38,236 nucleotides of DNA from a virus: the IMG/VR virus record IMGVR_UViG_3300006928_000020, positions 1 to 38,236 of that record, one strand, 5' to 3'. Within the stretch, counting starts at the first letter, position 1, and each line of letters starts with the position of its first letter. The notes under the pieces are model-generated. The model did no database searches. It saw only the letters and a program-made list of their open reading frames with translations, and had not been told where the DNA came from. Positions 23,175-31,511 of this stretch are shown piece after piece. Position numbers and translations under genes: made by a program.

Positions 23175-23387
23175 ATGACAACTGTAAAAGAAATAAAAAC
23201 AATGCAAAAACAGATAGATGATATGACGAAAACGATAGAAGTGTATGAGGGACAGATGGCGAGACAACAAGTGCAGATTAGAATGCTACAAGAGTTCGCT
23301 AATTCAATCATCCAAAGAGGTAACCAACTTCAGATGGATGCAGAGAATCTGAACAAGGCGCTATCGGTACAGGAAAACAGTGAGTGA
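23175..23387 (+). CDS. Small coiled-coil protein (70 aa)
   Basis: One continuous amphipathic helix (VKEIKTMQKQIDDMTKTIEV, QQVQIRMLQEFANSIIQRGN), probably an oligomerising coiled coil. GAGGTGA precedes the ATG at normal distance. The family is unknown. It sits within the replisome unit and overlaps the start region of the next gene. Confidence 0.65.
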   Translation: MTTVKEIKTMQKQIDDMTKTIEVYEGQMARQQVQIRMLQEFANSIIQRGNQLQMDAENLNKALSVQENSE

Positions 23388-23389
23388 GT

Positions 23390-23617
23390 ATGGGCGGATT
23401 CGGACAAGCGAAAGAAGCGGAATTGAAGGCTGCTCATGAGGAGGCGAAGGGGAATCCTTTTGATGACTTAGAAGCAGAACTCAATGATGTGAATGCGAGC
23501 AAACCAAATACACATATCTTTCTAGCAGTAGTCGGAAAAGAAAACACAGGAAAGAGTGCAATCATATTTGATTACTTTCAGAAATATTGCGACAATTATG
23601 CGGAGGCAGAACAATGA
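23390..23617 (+). CDS. RecA-like ATPase, N-terminal part with Walker A (75 aa)
   Basis: Contains HIFLAVVGKENTGKSAIIFD: a beta-strand, the P-loop GKENTGKS and the following helix, and then ends. The rest of the expected RecA/Sak4-type core (the acidic second strand and Walker B) is encoded in the next gene, which begins in an ATGA overlap one frame back. Alone this product cannot be a working ATPase. Either the two chains assemble, or ribosomes shift frame, or the sequence has an indel. The first 45 residues are an acidic helical leader. ATG 23390 is preferred to the GTG at 23384. Confidence 0.65.
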   Translation: MGGFGQAKEAELKAAHEEAKGNPFDDLEAELNDVNASKPNTHIFLAVVGKENTGKSAIIFDYFQKYCDNYAEAEQ

Positions 23618-24327
23618 AGAAGATGTGGGTGATTGACTTCGATGGGGGTGGCTCTGCTACCAAATCGGCTTACTATTCACAGAACGAGAACATCAAATGC
23701 TGGGAAGCATGGGTATACATGAAAGGTTCACGAAGCGCCTATGATTATCCTGCTACTCATGATAGAGTGATGCGCATCATGCAATTTGCTCTAGACAAGT
23801 CCGACGAACTTTGGGGAGTACTCATCAGTGGTATAGACCAATGGGATGGCGTGGCGACGAACTGTATGCGTATCGCAGATTTAAAACTCAGTCGCGATGG
23901 TATAGAAGCGGCAGATAATAGAGGCGTGGGAGATAATACCCGTGTAGCCCAACAATGGGATTGGGCCATACGAGTTACTCGCTTCCACCAGTTAACTGCC
24001 ATGTGCAGGGCACTAGTGAAGAAAGGAGTACGAGTCTTTTGGGAGACACATATGAAAGACGTCTACAAGGATGGTAAGATTAGTCAAGCAGATGGGTCTC
24101 CTGCATGGGAGAAGAGTAGTGCTGGTTACATGTTTCAAATCGTACACTGCAAGAGACACGAAAGTAAAGACGAGGATGGTAACGTCATTGGTGAGAGGTA
24201 CACTGCTAAGTTCATCAAGAGTAAAACGGATGCTACGCTACAAGGTCAAGAGGTCACGACACTAATAACAGAACAAGGTAAATCACCCAAGTTCATGGGA
24301 TTACCTGAACTAGCAAGGTTGGAGTAA
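23614..24327 (+). CDS. RecA-like ATPase, remaining core (237 aa)
   Basis: Begins KKMWVIDFDGGG, equivalent to the 'xFIDTEGG' strand that follows the P-loop helix in Sak4/AAA_24-type recombination ATPases, and continues with GVLISGIDQWDG (about residues 65-76) as the Walker B strand. A further strand, VRVFWETHMKDVY, resembles the sensor strand. There is no Walker A in this chain; it lies in the preceding gene. The putative role is loading or annealing of single-stranded DNA in recombination-dependent replication. It sits between the OB-fold protein and the sliding clamp. Family assignment is by pattern only. Confidence 0.6.
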   Translation: MKKMWVIDFDGGGSATKSAYYSQNENIKCWEAWVYMKGSRSAYDYPATHDRVMRIMQFALDKSDELWGVLISGIDQWDGVATNCMRIADLKLSRDGIEAADNRGVGDNTRVAQQWDWAIRVTRFHQLTAMCRALVKKGVRVFWETHMKDVYKDGKISQADGSPAWEKSSAGYMFQIVHCKRHESKDEDGNVIGERYTAKFIKSKTDATLQGQEVTTLITEQGKSPKFMGLPELARLE

Positions 24328-24328
24328 T

Positions 24329-25102
24329 ATGGCACAGATAACACTAGATAAGAAGACATGGCTCAAACACTTGGGTCAATTTCAATCGAATATAAATGAC
24401 TTGACTCTCATAGTGTATGAGAATCCTTCTTGTCTAGGTTATGGTGTAGGTTATCAAACGCATTTCTATCGTATGTTTGAACAATACCCCAATGCAAACA
24501 CCAAAGCGGGTAAGATAGAAATTAGCGACTTAGCAAAGGTATGTGCATTCTTGAAGAAATGTGATGGCGATGTAACGATAAAGCAGACCAATGGGGGCAA
24601 AACTCTCTATGTCTATCAAGGCAAACTCAAAATGACAATGCCAGTGACAGACATCAAAAGTAACAAGATAGTGAAGAACTACGAGACACTTGTTACTGCT
24701 GCACAAAAAGATGATTGGAGTTCATTCGGTCAAGACAATCTTATGGTATCTGCGAGAACCAAACTAGCAGAGATTATCAAACTATCAGGCTTGTCTAGTC
24801 TAGTAAGTAAGAATGCAGACTTCAAAGTATCTGCTAATACTGATTCTAGCGAGATAGCAGTATCTATGGGTAGAGAGCATGATACCAAGGTATTCGCTGT
24901 GAGTAATCTTAGTGACGTAGATGTAAGTAGCGGTGGTAGTGAGTTTGAATCTTCATTCGGCCCATGGCTTCTCCCTTGTCTGTCTCTTGTTAATCCTAAC
25001 ATGATATCTAGGATTCACTTTGGTGAAGGTACTGGTCTAGTAATAAGGCAAACGAGTAACACCATACAAAGACTTCTTATCATTGTAGACCAACAGGTGT
25101 AA
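24329..25102 (+). CDS. PCNA-like sliding clamp (257 aa)
   Basis: Predicted DNA sliding clamp that tethers the polymerase. Length fits PCNA (about 250). The two-domain pattern is visible: an N-terminal half with a helix followed by repeated strands (KIEISDLAKVCAFLKKCDG, DVTIKQTNGGKTLYVYQGKL), then a linker (VTDIKSNKIVKNYETL), and a second half with the same order (RTKLAEIIKLSGLSSLVSKN, FKVSANTDSSEIAVSMG). Sequence identity to cellular PCNA is clearly low. The assignment rests mainly on fold pattern, size and position between clamp-loader and polymerase genes of one unit. Confidence 0.75.
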   Translation: MAQITLDKKTWLKHLGQFQSNINDLTLIVYENPSCLGYGVGYQTHFYRMFEQYPNANTKAGKIEISDLAKVCAFLKKCDGDVTIKQTNGGKTLYVYQGKLKMTMPVTDIKSNKIVKNYETLVTAAQKDDWSSFGQDNLMVSARTKLAEIIKLSGLSSLVSKNADFKVSANTDSSEIAVSMGREHDTKVFAVSNLSDVDVSSGGSEFESSFGPWLLPCLSLVNPNMISRIHFGEGTGLVIRQTSNTIQRLLIIVDQQV

Positions 25103-25104
25103 TC

Positions 25105-27501
25105 ATGATTATCGATTATTTCTACCCAGCAGACAGTTGGGAAGGTGTGGGGCAACCTTCTATATTCATCAAGTACAGAGGCTTAGATGGGATAGCAGTA
25201 CAACACATTATCAATCCGTCTGAAGACAATCGTGCATACATTCCTCCTCATTGTTGGATACCTCAAAACACTCACCCTAGAAAACTCAGTAGGGTGACTG
25301 CTAGGTATGCGGGTACTTCTGTTCGTGATACAATTACTTCTACCGGTATAATGTCCAGTAGACCGGGTGAGCGTATACCTCTATTCAGATTAGACTTAGG
25401 TAATCCCACTGACATTCATGAAATTAAGAGGGAACTAATGACTTTCGAGGGAGATATCTCCTATGAAGAGCAGGTCATGAAACATATGTATCCGGTAGCG
25501 AATGATATACCTGATTTTCATCCTAGAATATGGTACTTCGATATGGAATGGCAACCTGAAGGTTGTCCCAACGAGGGAGAAATCACGATGATTGCTATTG
25601 ATGATACTCTAGCGGAGCATCCAGTCGTGTTTGCTTGGAGCAAACAACAGAAAAACACCCAAGTAGATTTCATCGAAAGAGAGAGTGGATACATGAGGTA
25701 TCTGTATGCTAGTGAAGAGGATATGCTGGATGCAATGCTGCTTCACTTAGATGTCTGTGACCCTGACATACTCATCGCTCATGCATTGCTTTGGGCCGAC
25801 CTCCCGAAATTGTTAGAGAGACTTGATGTATATAGAAAAGGAGACAAGTTGAGTCCGGTTAATCAGGTAATCAGGAAAGGAAAGAAAGGGTATCGTGAGA
25901 ATACTCAACCCATACTAGGTAGACTGGTATACGATACAGCGCAAGAGTGGAGCACTGGTGCTGGACTTGAAGCACTATGGCAGAAGAGCGGACGTGGTCA
26001 GTTCAGAAATAGAAAACTAGCGACCATAGCAGAGGATTTGGAATTAGACAAGGAGTTCGGAGATGAGGGGGCGAAGATGGATGCTGATGTTTTTACTTGG
26101 TGGATAGATAACTTCGACGAGTTCGTGGATTATTGTCTGCGTGATACTACTCTGCTGAGAAGGGCATCGGAGAGAATCAACGTAATACCATATCATCTCG
26201 CTATGCAAAAGCACTGCGGTGTACCATTTAAGAGCACATGCAATGTATCTAGGTATCTACGTGGCTTGATAACTAGAGCCACTGAATTGAAGGCTCTGAC
26301 CACACAGAACTCAAGGAGAGATGAGTATCAGGCTGCAACTGTTCCTGATACAGTTCCCGGTAGACATGAGAATGTGGCTTGTATAGATTTCAAGTCTATG
26401 TATCCTACTATATTCATCGATGCAAACTTGTGTCTTACTACCAAGAGAAATAAAGGTGGTGAGAATATCAGGACAGTAGGTAATGGTACCAACTGGGATA
26501 CTAAAACGATTGGAGTGATACCATCCATCCTCAAAGGTATGCTCGAATTGCGAGCCAAGTACAAGAAACTCCTCAAGGAAGCCAAGACCGAAGAGGAGAA
26601 GTTGCAGTATGATATGATGCAGACTGCTGTGAAGGTGGCTACAAATGCAGCCTACGGGTACGTCTCGCAGAAGGCTGTGTCAGGTGGATGGATAGACCCC
26701 GACATCGGTGCTACCATCACGTACTATGGAAGGCAATGTATCCGTACTCTCTTAGACAAGAGCGATGATGCTGGATACACTGCACTTGCAGGACACACGG
26801 ACTCAGGGTACATTCAGATTCCATTTGATGAGATTGAGAAACATCTTAATCAACTCAATTCATACATTCAAGAGAGGTACGACCTACCTAACATGGAGAT
26901 TGAACTTGAGGCATACTTCGACTACTGGCTTACAGCCGGAGTTAAGAATCAAAACTTCGGTATCATGGTATGGCCTCCTGAGAAGCGAGGCACTCTGAAG
27001 GTAACTGGGTTCTCATACAAGGCTTCAAGCGTATCCCCTGTGACTAAGGAGATACAAGGTAAGATATTTCAAATGGTCGGTACTGGTGCTGATGAGGATG
27101 AAGTCACGTCCTTCATCAGACCAATTGCGTTGTCGGTGTTAAAGGGTGAGCGTCCTCATGATGAACTAGCACCATACGGTAAGTGGGGTCAAGCCAACTA
27201 CAAGAGAACCCCTCCGATGGCAGCAAGGGCAGCGATGTACTATAACAACAACATCAACCAACGAGAACCATTCAGAGTTGGTGACAGTATACAATGGTTA
27301 TACGTTAGAGGCACACCTGATGATAAGCCTGATACTCAAGTGATAGGATTCAGAGATGTAAGCGAGATTGATGGATTCCATGTAGATTACGATATGTGTG
27401 TTGAGAAGTTTATTCGCAAGAAGATACTCAGGATATATGAGGCTCTCGAATGGGACGTGAAGAAAGCATCAGGGGCGGCTATCCCCAAGAAATATTTTTG
27501 A
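25105..27501 (+). CDS. polB: B-family DNA polymerase
   Basis: Replicative polymerase with proofreading domain, 798 residues. Exo I is FDMEW (D146, E148), Exo II has AHALLWADLPKL with the aspartate kept and the usual Asn replaced, and Exo III is YCLRD. Polymerase motif A is DFKSMYPT (D428), motif B is KVATNAAYG (K510, N514, Y517, G518). Motif C reads GHTDSG (563-568) instead of the usual GDTDS, so the first aspartate of the pair is a histidine (H564) while D566 is kept. The stop TGA is part of the promoter at 27498. It is the last gene of the unit headed by the clamp loader. Confidence 0.97.
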   Translation: MIIDYFYPADSWEGVGQPSIFIKYRGLDGIAVQHIINPSEDNRAYIPPHCWIPQNTHPRKLSRVTARYAGTSVRDTITSTGIMSSRPGERIPLFRLDLGNPTDIHEIKRELMTFEGDISYEEQVMKHMYPVANDIPDFHPRIWYFDMEWQPEGCPNEGEITMIAIDDTLAEHPVVFAWSKQQKNTQVDFIERESGYMRYLYASEEDMLDAMLLHLDVCDPDILIAHALLWADLPKLLERLDVYRKGDKLSPVNQVIRKGKKGYRENTQPILGRLVYDTAQEWSTGAGLEALWQKSGRGQFRNRKLATIAEDLELDKEFGDEGAKMDADVFTWWIDNFDEFVDYCLRDTTLLRRASERINVIPYHLAMQKHCGVPFKSTCNVSRYLRGLITRATELKALTTQNSRRDEYQAATVPDTVPGRHENVACIDFKSMYPTIFIDANLCLTTKRNKGGENIRTVGNGTNWDTKTIGVIPSILKGMLELRAKYKKLLKEAKTEEEKLQYDMMQTAVKVATNAAYGYVSQKAVSGGWIDPDIGATITYYGRQCIRTLLDKSDDAGYTALAGHTDSGYIQIPFDEIEKHLNQLNSYIQERYDLPNMEIELEAYFDYWLTAGVKNQNFGIMVWPPEKRGTLKVTGFSYKASSVSPVTKEIQGKIFQMVGTGADEDEVTSFIRPIALSVLKGERPHDELAPYGKWGQANYKRTPPMAARAAMYYNNNINQREPFRVGDSIQWLYVRGTPDDKPDTQVIGFRDVSEIDGFHVDYDMCVEKFIRKKILRIYEALEWDVKKASGAAIPKKYF

Positions 27502-27514
27502 CTATATAAACTGG
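27498..27514 (+). promoter_or_regulatory. Conserved TATA-box promoter, copy 8
   Basis: TTGACTATATAAACTGG; its TGA (27499-27501) is the polymerase stop codon. TATATAAA is at 27503-27510, with the ATG at 27531 exactly 28 bases on. The sequence after it is AATTGAGG, the second downstream variant. Confidence 0.9.
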
Positions 27515-27530
27515 AATTGAGGTAATTAAT

Positions 27531-27842
27531 ATGATAATTGGAATGAAAGATAATTGTCTCACGATTGTGAGGAATAAGAATGATGATGACACGATGCTAG
27601 TGTTAGCGTTAAAGGCAGACCACATTATGTCTATGTTTCCCGACTGTGATATGTTTGTTCACCCATATGGAGAACTACGGTATAGAGCATTCATCGATAA
27701 ACATGAAGTGGCAAACACATTGAGTGAAAGTATCTTGAGTATCGAATACAACGATTTCAAGCACTTCGAAGATGATAAACTAATGAGCGCTTACTACGCT
27801 CTGAGTAGAGAGTGTTACGTTCAATACACGCTAAATAGATGA
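27531..27842 (+). CDS. Hypothetical protein (103 aa)
   Basis: Not recognised. An alpha/beta protein: strands at the start (MIIGMKDNCLTIVRN, TMLVLALKADHIMSMF) and helices at the end (DDKLMSAYYALSRECYVQYTL). The start is at the leaderless position of the promoter at 27498; a GAGGT seven bases upstream could serve if the RNA starts earlier. Coupled by ATGA to the MazG-like gene. Confidence 0.65.
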   Translation: MIIGMKDNCLTIVRNKNDDDTMLVLALKADHIMSMFPDCDMFVHPYGELRYRAFIDKHEVANTLSESILSIEYNDFKHFEDDKLMSAYYALSRECYVQYTLNR

Positions 27843-28042
27843 GAGGGTTTGAGATGAGTGAGATAGAAGATAGAGTTTGTGAGAAAATACTAGGACGAGC
27901 AGAGGTAGGCGTTGCTAAGTATGGCGTGACTATGCAAGATGCACCTCTGACGAGAAAGGCATGGTTGATACATGCACAAGAGGAAGCAATGGATTTAGCG
28001 GTATATCTGCAAAAACTCATAGAGATGGAGGAAGGTGAATGA
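27839..28042 (+). CDS. MazG-like nucleotide pyrophosphohydrolase-related protein (67 aa)
   Basis: Resembles small phage proteins of the all-alpha NTP pyrophosphohydrolase group: KYGVTMQD followed by LTRKAWLIHAQEEAMDLAVYL, where the EE-x2-D helix would supply metal ligands and the 'ExxD ... vYL' pattern is conserved. Full MazG-type enzymes have a second metal helix; only one clear helix is visible here, so it may act as a dimer or be inactive. A role in cleaning or adjusting the nucleotide pool is plausible. Start at 27839 or the ATG at 27854. Confidence 0.5.
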   Translation: MRGFEMSEIEDRVCEKILGRAEVGVAKYGVTMQDAPLTRKAWLIHAQEEAMDLAVYLQKLIEMEEGE

Positions 28043-28164
28043 TATCAAAATGTAATTGCGGATGGCAAGGACTCACTGATACTCTCATGATGGATGGAGT
28101 GCCTATGTGCCCTAACTGCCGCAAGCAATTCTCACAATTAAGATGCGAGGGGTGTGGCGAATGA
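28039..28164 (+). CDS. Small zinc-ribbon protein (41 aa)
   Basis: A 41-residue ORF with three cysteine pairs (CNC, CPNC, CEGC) and the look of a rubredoxin-like or ribosomal-type zinc ribbon. Both ends are ATGA overlaps with neighbours and a GGTG lies just upstream, so translation is likely. Function unknown. Confidence 0.55.
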   Translation: MISKCNCGWQGLTDTLMMDGVPMCPNCRKQFSQLRCEGCGE

Positions 28165-29168
28165 AGTTCATGAAGTTTAATCCTAATAAAGAGGGACTAG
28201 GCGATAGAGGGCCTGAAGCCCATACTTCTGAATTAGAGCAGTCCTATCGTATGAGTAAATACGCATGGCAACCGGGTATGATGGATGATGATGGTAATAT
28301 GCTCAAACTAAGAATAAGTAAGTCGTCATTGAACGCTCATGGTTGGTGTGCATATCAGTACAAAGCAAATTACATTTATAGATTAAGTCAAGAAGAAAAC
28401 GAGGATATGGTACGTGGTACAAACGTGCACAATATCGTAGAATACTTTTGGGACGCTGTTAAAGAAGTGAAGGATGAAGCAATTGAATTACTAGAGGTAG
28501 GAAAGACAAGAGAGGCTAGGCGCTTGTTAAAAAGTGTCATACCTGAGCCACCGATGCCTTATCTTCTTGGTGAGGAGGAGGTCATCGATACATGGTTCGA
28601 GTGGCAGTGGAATCGATTCAAGGTTACTGAGGGATTCAACTGGGCAGCAGTAGGTAACGAAGTATCTGCACACGCTGCCTTTGACGTAGAGGTGGATGAC
28701 ATGATAGTCCCTATTCATTTGAGGGGATTTATAGATACCATATTCCCCGATGGGGATGGGGGCTTCGTGCTGATGGAATTGAAGACCGGCAAGTGGACTC
28801 CCAAGAAGGCAAAAAGCATGAGAGAAGAGATGCAATTCTACCGACTCATGCTAGAAAAAGGAAATTATATGAAATATTTACCAGTGACCCACTGGGCTTG
28901 GGAGTTTCCAAGAGGATGGGCTAATGGTGGTCTCAAAGCAGAATGGGAACTGGAAGATACCAGTACAAGAAAAACAAGTTACGCTCCTAGAACAGTGATG
29001 AACAAAATCAAAAAATTGATAAAAGCGCATATTACTGATTCATTTGAACCTGCACCAAAGACGTGGAGAGCGCCTAATGGGGAGACTATGACTAGTTGTC
29101 AGATGTGTAGTTTTATGGAGATATGCCCGGCGTGGGCAAGTGACGAGAACGAGGAGGAACAGATATGA
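28161..29168 (+). CDS. Cas4/RecB-like PD-(D/E)XK exonuclease with Fe-S cysteines
   Basis: A 335-residue nuclease of the Cas4/AddB type. The core motifs are RGTNVHNIVE (histidine motif), RGFID with D192, and MELKTGK with E206 and K208, followed by the Q-x3-Y helix (MQFYRLM). Four cysteines placed as in Cas4/AddB iron-sulfur nucleases are C63 and, near the C-terminus, C313, C316 and C322 (SCQMCSFMEIC). It should resect DNA ends for recombination-dependent replication. No other CRISPR genes are present, so a replication or repair role is more likely than spacer acquisition. Start ATG 28161 in an ATGA overlap. Confidence 0.87.
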   Translation: MKFMKFNPNKEGLGDRGPEAHTSELEQSYRMSKYAWQPGMMDDDGNMLKLRISKSSLNAHGWCAYQYKANYIYRLSQEENEDMVRGTNVHNIVEYFWDAVKEVKDEAIELLEVGKTREARRLLKSVIPEPPMPYLLGEEEVIDTWFEWQWNRFKVTEGFNWAAVGNEVSAHAAFDVEVDDMIVPIHLRGFIDTIFPDGDGGFVLMELKTGKWTPKKAKSMREEMQFYRLMLEKGNYMKYLPVTHWAWEFPRGWANGGLKAEWELEDTSTRKTSYAPRTVMNKIKKLIKAHITDSFEPAPKTWRAPNGETMTSCQMCSFMEICPAWASDENEEEQI

Positions 29169-29497
29169 GAAGAGAAATGAACAGTAGATTGACGAGGACT
29201 AAGCAATTGCTTGATGACCTAATTAGGGCAGATGACGATAGCGTGGAAGTAAATATCAGGTATGGTCTGATAGGTGTAAGAAATTACACTCTACATCTGA
29301 CCAAACAGATGACGCTTGATGCATACACAGATAATTCTGAAGAAGATGCAAAAATGTCATTCCCAGTATTGGACGTGACAGTAAACAAGAACATCTTCAA
29401 GGCAACAAGAGATTGGGAAGTAGCCATGACCCCTGAAGGTTTGGCTATTGATATACACAAATCTGCTAGGAAACTACCTAATTACGAGATAAGGTGA
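29165..29497 (+). CDS. Hypothetical protein (110 aa)
   Basis: Not recognised. A helical start (RLTRTKQLLDDLIRADDD) is followed by a beta-rich domain (SVEVNIRYGLIGVRNYTLHL, FPVLDVTVNKNIFKATRDW). It is coupled by ATGA to the nuclease gene before it and ends five bases before the primase start, so it is probably part of the same replication unit. Confidence 0.65.
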   Translation: MRREMNSRLTRTKQLLDDLIRADDDSVEVNIRYGLIGVRNYTLHLTKQMTLDAYTDNSEEDAKMSFPVLDVTVNKNIFKATRDWEVAMTPEGLAIDIHKSARKLPNYEIR

Positions 29498-29501
29498 GTT
29501 T

Positions 29502-30602
29502 TTGCCATTTATTGAAATGGACTTCCCAAGGGAAGTTCTTGAGATAAGCGAAGGCGGTGGTAACGGTGGCCGTTGGCTTGTCAATAACTGGGAAGAACTT
29601 GAGAAGTACTGGCGCAACAAGAATGGGCGCGGTGATGCATACTTCACAGCCTATGGCTTTAGACAAACTCAATCGCCTAAACATCATAGGGCTGCGCACA
29701 ATAGCGCCATAGTACGCCATTTTGTTATGGATTTTGACTGTAAAGACTTCAAGAAAAATGGTATGCCTGTTGATTTCTCATTCATGCAAGAGCAAGTAAG
29801 GCGATTACATAAGCATCTACTAGTGAATGATTATATGCATTATATTTGGTTTAGCGGTGGTGGATTTCATATTTGGATTCCTATATCAGAGACTTACTTA
29901 CCGATAGATGGTGTAGATGCTACACGAATCAAACGTGCTGGTAGAGAGTTGATGACTAAATGGTATAATGAATTAGACCTATCATGCAACGACCCCACTG
30001 TTGCATTTGACCTAGCGGGTATGATTCGAATACCCAACTCCTACAATTACAGAAGAGGGTGTTGGAGTACCCCACTTACGACTGAGGAGATATTGGCCTT
30101 AGACGAAGAAGACTTGGTTGAATTATCACAGAATGCTAGAAACGGGTACATAATGCATGGTACTAAGAAATTAGAACTAAAACTTCCTGAGAGAAAGAAA
30201 GGTATGTTTCATCAAAAGAGAAGAAAAGTGAATGATTTACCCGATGTGTCTTTAGGTAAAATCATCGTATTACCGTGTATAGCACAAGCCGCTTTAGGTT
30301 CAGGTAATCCTCCTCATCGTGCTAGATACCACCTCGCGTCATATCTAGCAGATAGATTACGATGGTTCTTACCGATTGAATCAATCGATGAAAATGAATT
30401 AAAACAACATGCTAATCAGATATTTGATATATGTTCATCGCAAGGGTGGGCAGATTACAGCGAAGATGTCACGAGTACTCAGGTAGATAGTATAGTATAC
30501 AAGGGCTATCCTCATGCTCGTTGCGAGACTTTGATACAAGAGGGATTCTGCGTAGGTAAATGTAGATTCCATGATGGAACAGGAGAGGAACTATTTGAGT
30601 AG
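29502..30602 (+). CDS. Fused archaeo-eukaryotic primase (PriS-like catalytic and PriL-like Fe-S domains)
   Basis: Synthesises primers for the polymerase. The PriS-like half has the metal motif VMDFDC with D77 and D79, the SGGGFH nucleotide-binding motif (S118-H123) and a third motif, FDLAGMIRIPNSYNYRRG. The C-terminal third matches the PriL iron-sulfur domain: cysteines 259, 341, 350 and 354 (LPC, ARC ... GFCVGKC) with the HRARYHLASYL helix between. Cellular archaea use two separate subunits; here both lie in one 366-residue chain. The start is TTG 29502 after GGTGAG, or ATG 29517; motif numbering uses the TTG. Confidence 0.9.
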   Translation: MPFIEMDFPREVLEISEGGGNGGRWLVNNWEELEKYWRNKNGRGDAYFTAYGFRQTQSPKHHRAAHNSAIVRHFVMDFDCKDFKKNGMPVDFSFMQEQVRRLHKHLLVNDYMHYIWFSGGGFHIWIPISETYLPIDGVDATRIKRAGRELMTKWYNELDLSCNDPTVAFDLAGMIRIPNSYNYRRGCWSTPLTTEEILALDEEDLVELSQNARNGYIMHGTKKLELKLPERKKGMFHQKRRKVNDLPDVSLGKIIVLPCIAQAALGSGNPPHRARYHLASYLADRLRWFLPIESIDENELKQHANQIFDICSSQGWADYSEDVTSTQVDSIVYKGYPHARCETLIQEGFCVGKCRFHDGTGEELFE

Positions 30603-30828
30603 ATGGTGTAACGAATGTAGTGTAAAACTACCTAGCAGAAATATAAAGAGAACTTACAACGGTTACAAAGTAAGAAATCTCTGTAAATCTTGTTGGGACA
30701 ATCCTAGCGAAGAAGAGCAGTGTAATGCAACAACCAAAAGAAAAGTGAGATGCAAAATGAGAAAAGACCCCGAATCTAAGGCCGGTTTTTGTGCTCTGCA
30801 TAGTAACAAACTGGAGAGAGAAAAATGA
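30595..30828 (+). CDS. Small zinc-finger protein (77 aa)
   Basis: Cysteine pairs CNEC and CKSC form one ribbon, and a second group (QCNATTKRKVRCKMRK ... GFCALH) could bind another zinc. The protein is basic. A TTG at 30595 lies six bases after GGAGAGG (30582-30588) and overlaps the primase stop; an ATG at 30571 would add eight residues but sits on that site. Coupled by ATGA to the ERCC4 nuclease gene. Function unknown, possibly nucleic-acid binding. Confidence 0.6.
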   Translation: MSRWCNECSVKLPSRNIKRTYNGYKVRNLCKSCWDNPSEEEQCNATTKRKVRCKMRKDPESKAGFCALHSNKLEREK

Positions 30829-31511
30829 CTCAAACAATTAAGATAGATAGTAACGAAAGAGGTAAACTGTGTGAAGCAGTCATACGTAAAGCAAACAGTA
30901 CAGGGTTGATTATTGAAAGGCAGCAATTAATTGTCGGTGATTATCTACTAGGTGCTGCATGTGTGGAAGCCAAAACAGTAGGCGACTTGCTTCACTCTTG
31001 TGATAGCGGGCATCTATGGAAGCAGTTGGATAACATGGACGCCAACTATGAGAGGTTCTTCCTATTGATTCACGGTACGATAAAGGAGTATGTAAAATTA
31101 CACAAGAAGCCTTACAGCGCTGTTCAGAGCAAACTAGTGGGTCTGATAGCACGTATAATGTCCGACTTCGACTGTCAGGTATTCTTCACAGCGAATACGA
31201 GTGAGGCTGCGCAATTCGTTATCAAACTTCACAACAAACTCCACAAGCCAGCATCTAGGCATGGTGCACAGGCAATTAGGAGAGTCAGCACAAATGACGT
31301 GCGCAAAGATGTACTACTCGCAATACCCGGAATAGGGCCTACTATGGCAGACAGGCTGCTGAAGGAATGTGGTTCTATCGAAGAGATGCTCTACCTAGAC
31401 TCTCTGAAAAAGGTAAAGGGGCTTGGTAATAAGATGGCTCAGCGCATAATTACAGTACTCACCAGTGAAGGTGTCATTCATGTGGAGAAAAATGTCTTCA
31501 GGAGAAATTGA
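30825..31511 (+). CDS. XPF/Mus81-type ERCC4 nuclease with helix-hairpin-helix
   Basis: A structure-specific endonuclease for branched DNA. The ERCC4 domain shows IDSNERG (residues 7-13), GDYLLG (38-43) and EAKTVGDLL (48-56), the counterpart of the GDx(n)ERKx3D signature with Arg replaced by Ala at position 49. The C-terminal (HhH)2 domain has IPGIGPTMADRLL and VKGLGNKMAQRII. At 228 residues it is the helicase-less short form known from many archaea, acting as a dimer that often binds PCNA; I see no obvious PIP box. The stop TGA belongs to the promoter at 31508. Confidence 0.92.
   Translation: MTQTIKIDSNERGKLCEAVIRKANSTGLIIERQQLIVGDYLLGAACVEAKTVGDLLHSCDSGHLWKQLDNMDANYERFFLLIHGTIKEYVKLHKKPYSAVQSKLVGLIARIMSDFDCQVFFTANTSEAAQFVIKLHNKLHKPASRHGAQAIRRVSTNDVRKDVLLAIPGIGPTMADRLLKECGSIEEMLYLDSLKKVKGLGNKMAQRIITVLTSEGVIHVEKNVFRRN

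Noticed and set aside
23587-23613. Upstream extension of the second ATPase gene to 23587
   Set aside because: The extension (MRQLCGGRT) is the out-of-frame reading of the upstream gene and includes no fold element; ATG 23614 in the ATGA overlap is a better start.
28161-29168. Cas4-like gene as part of a viral CRISPR system
   Set aside because: No cas1, cas2, effector or repeat array is present; the neighbours are primase and repair nucleases.
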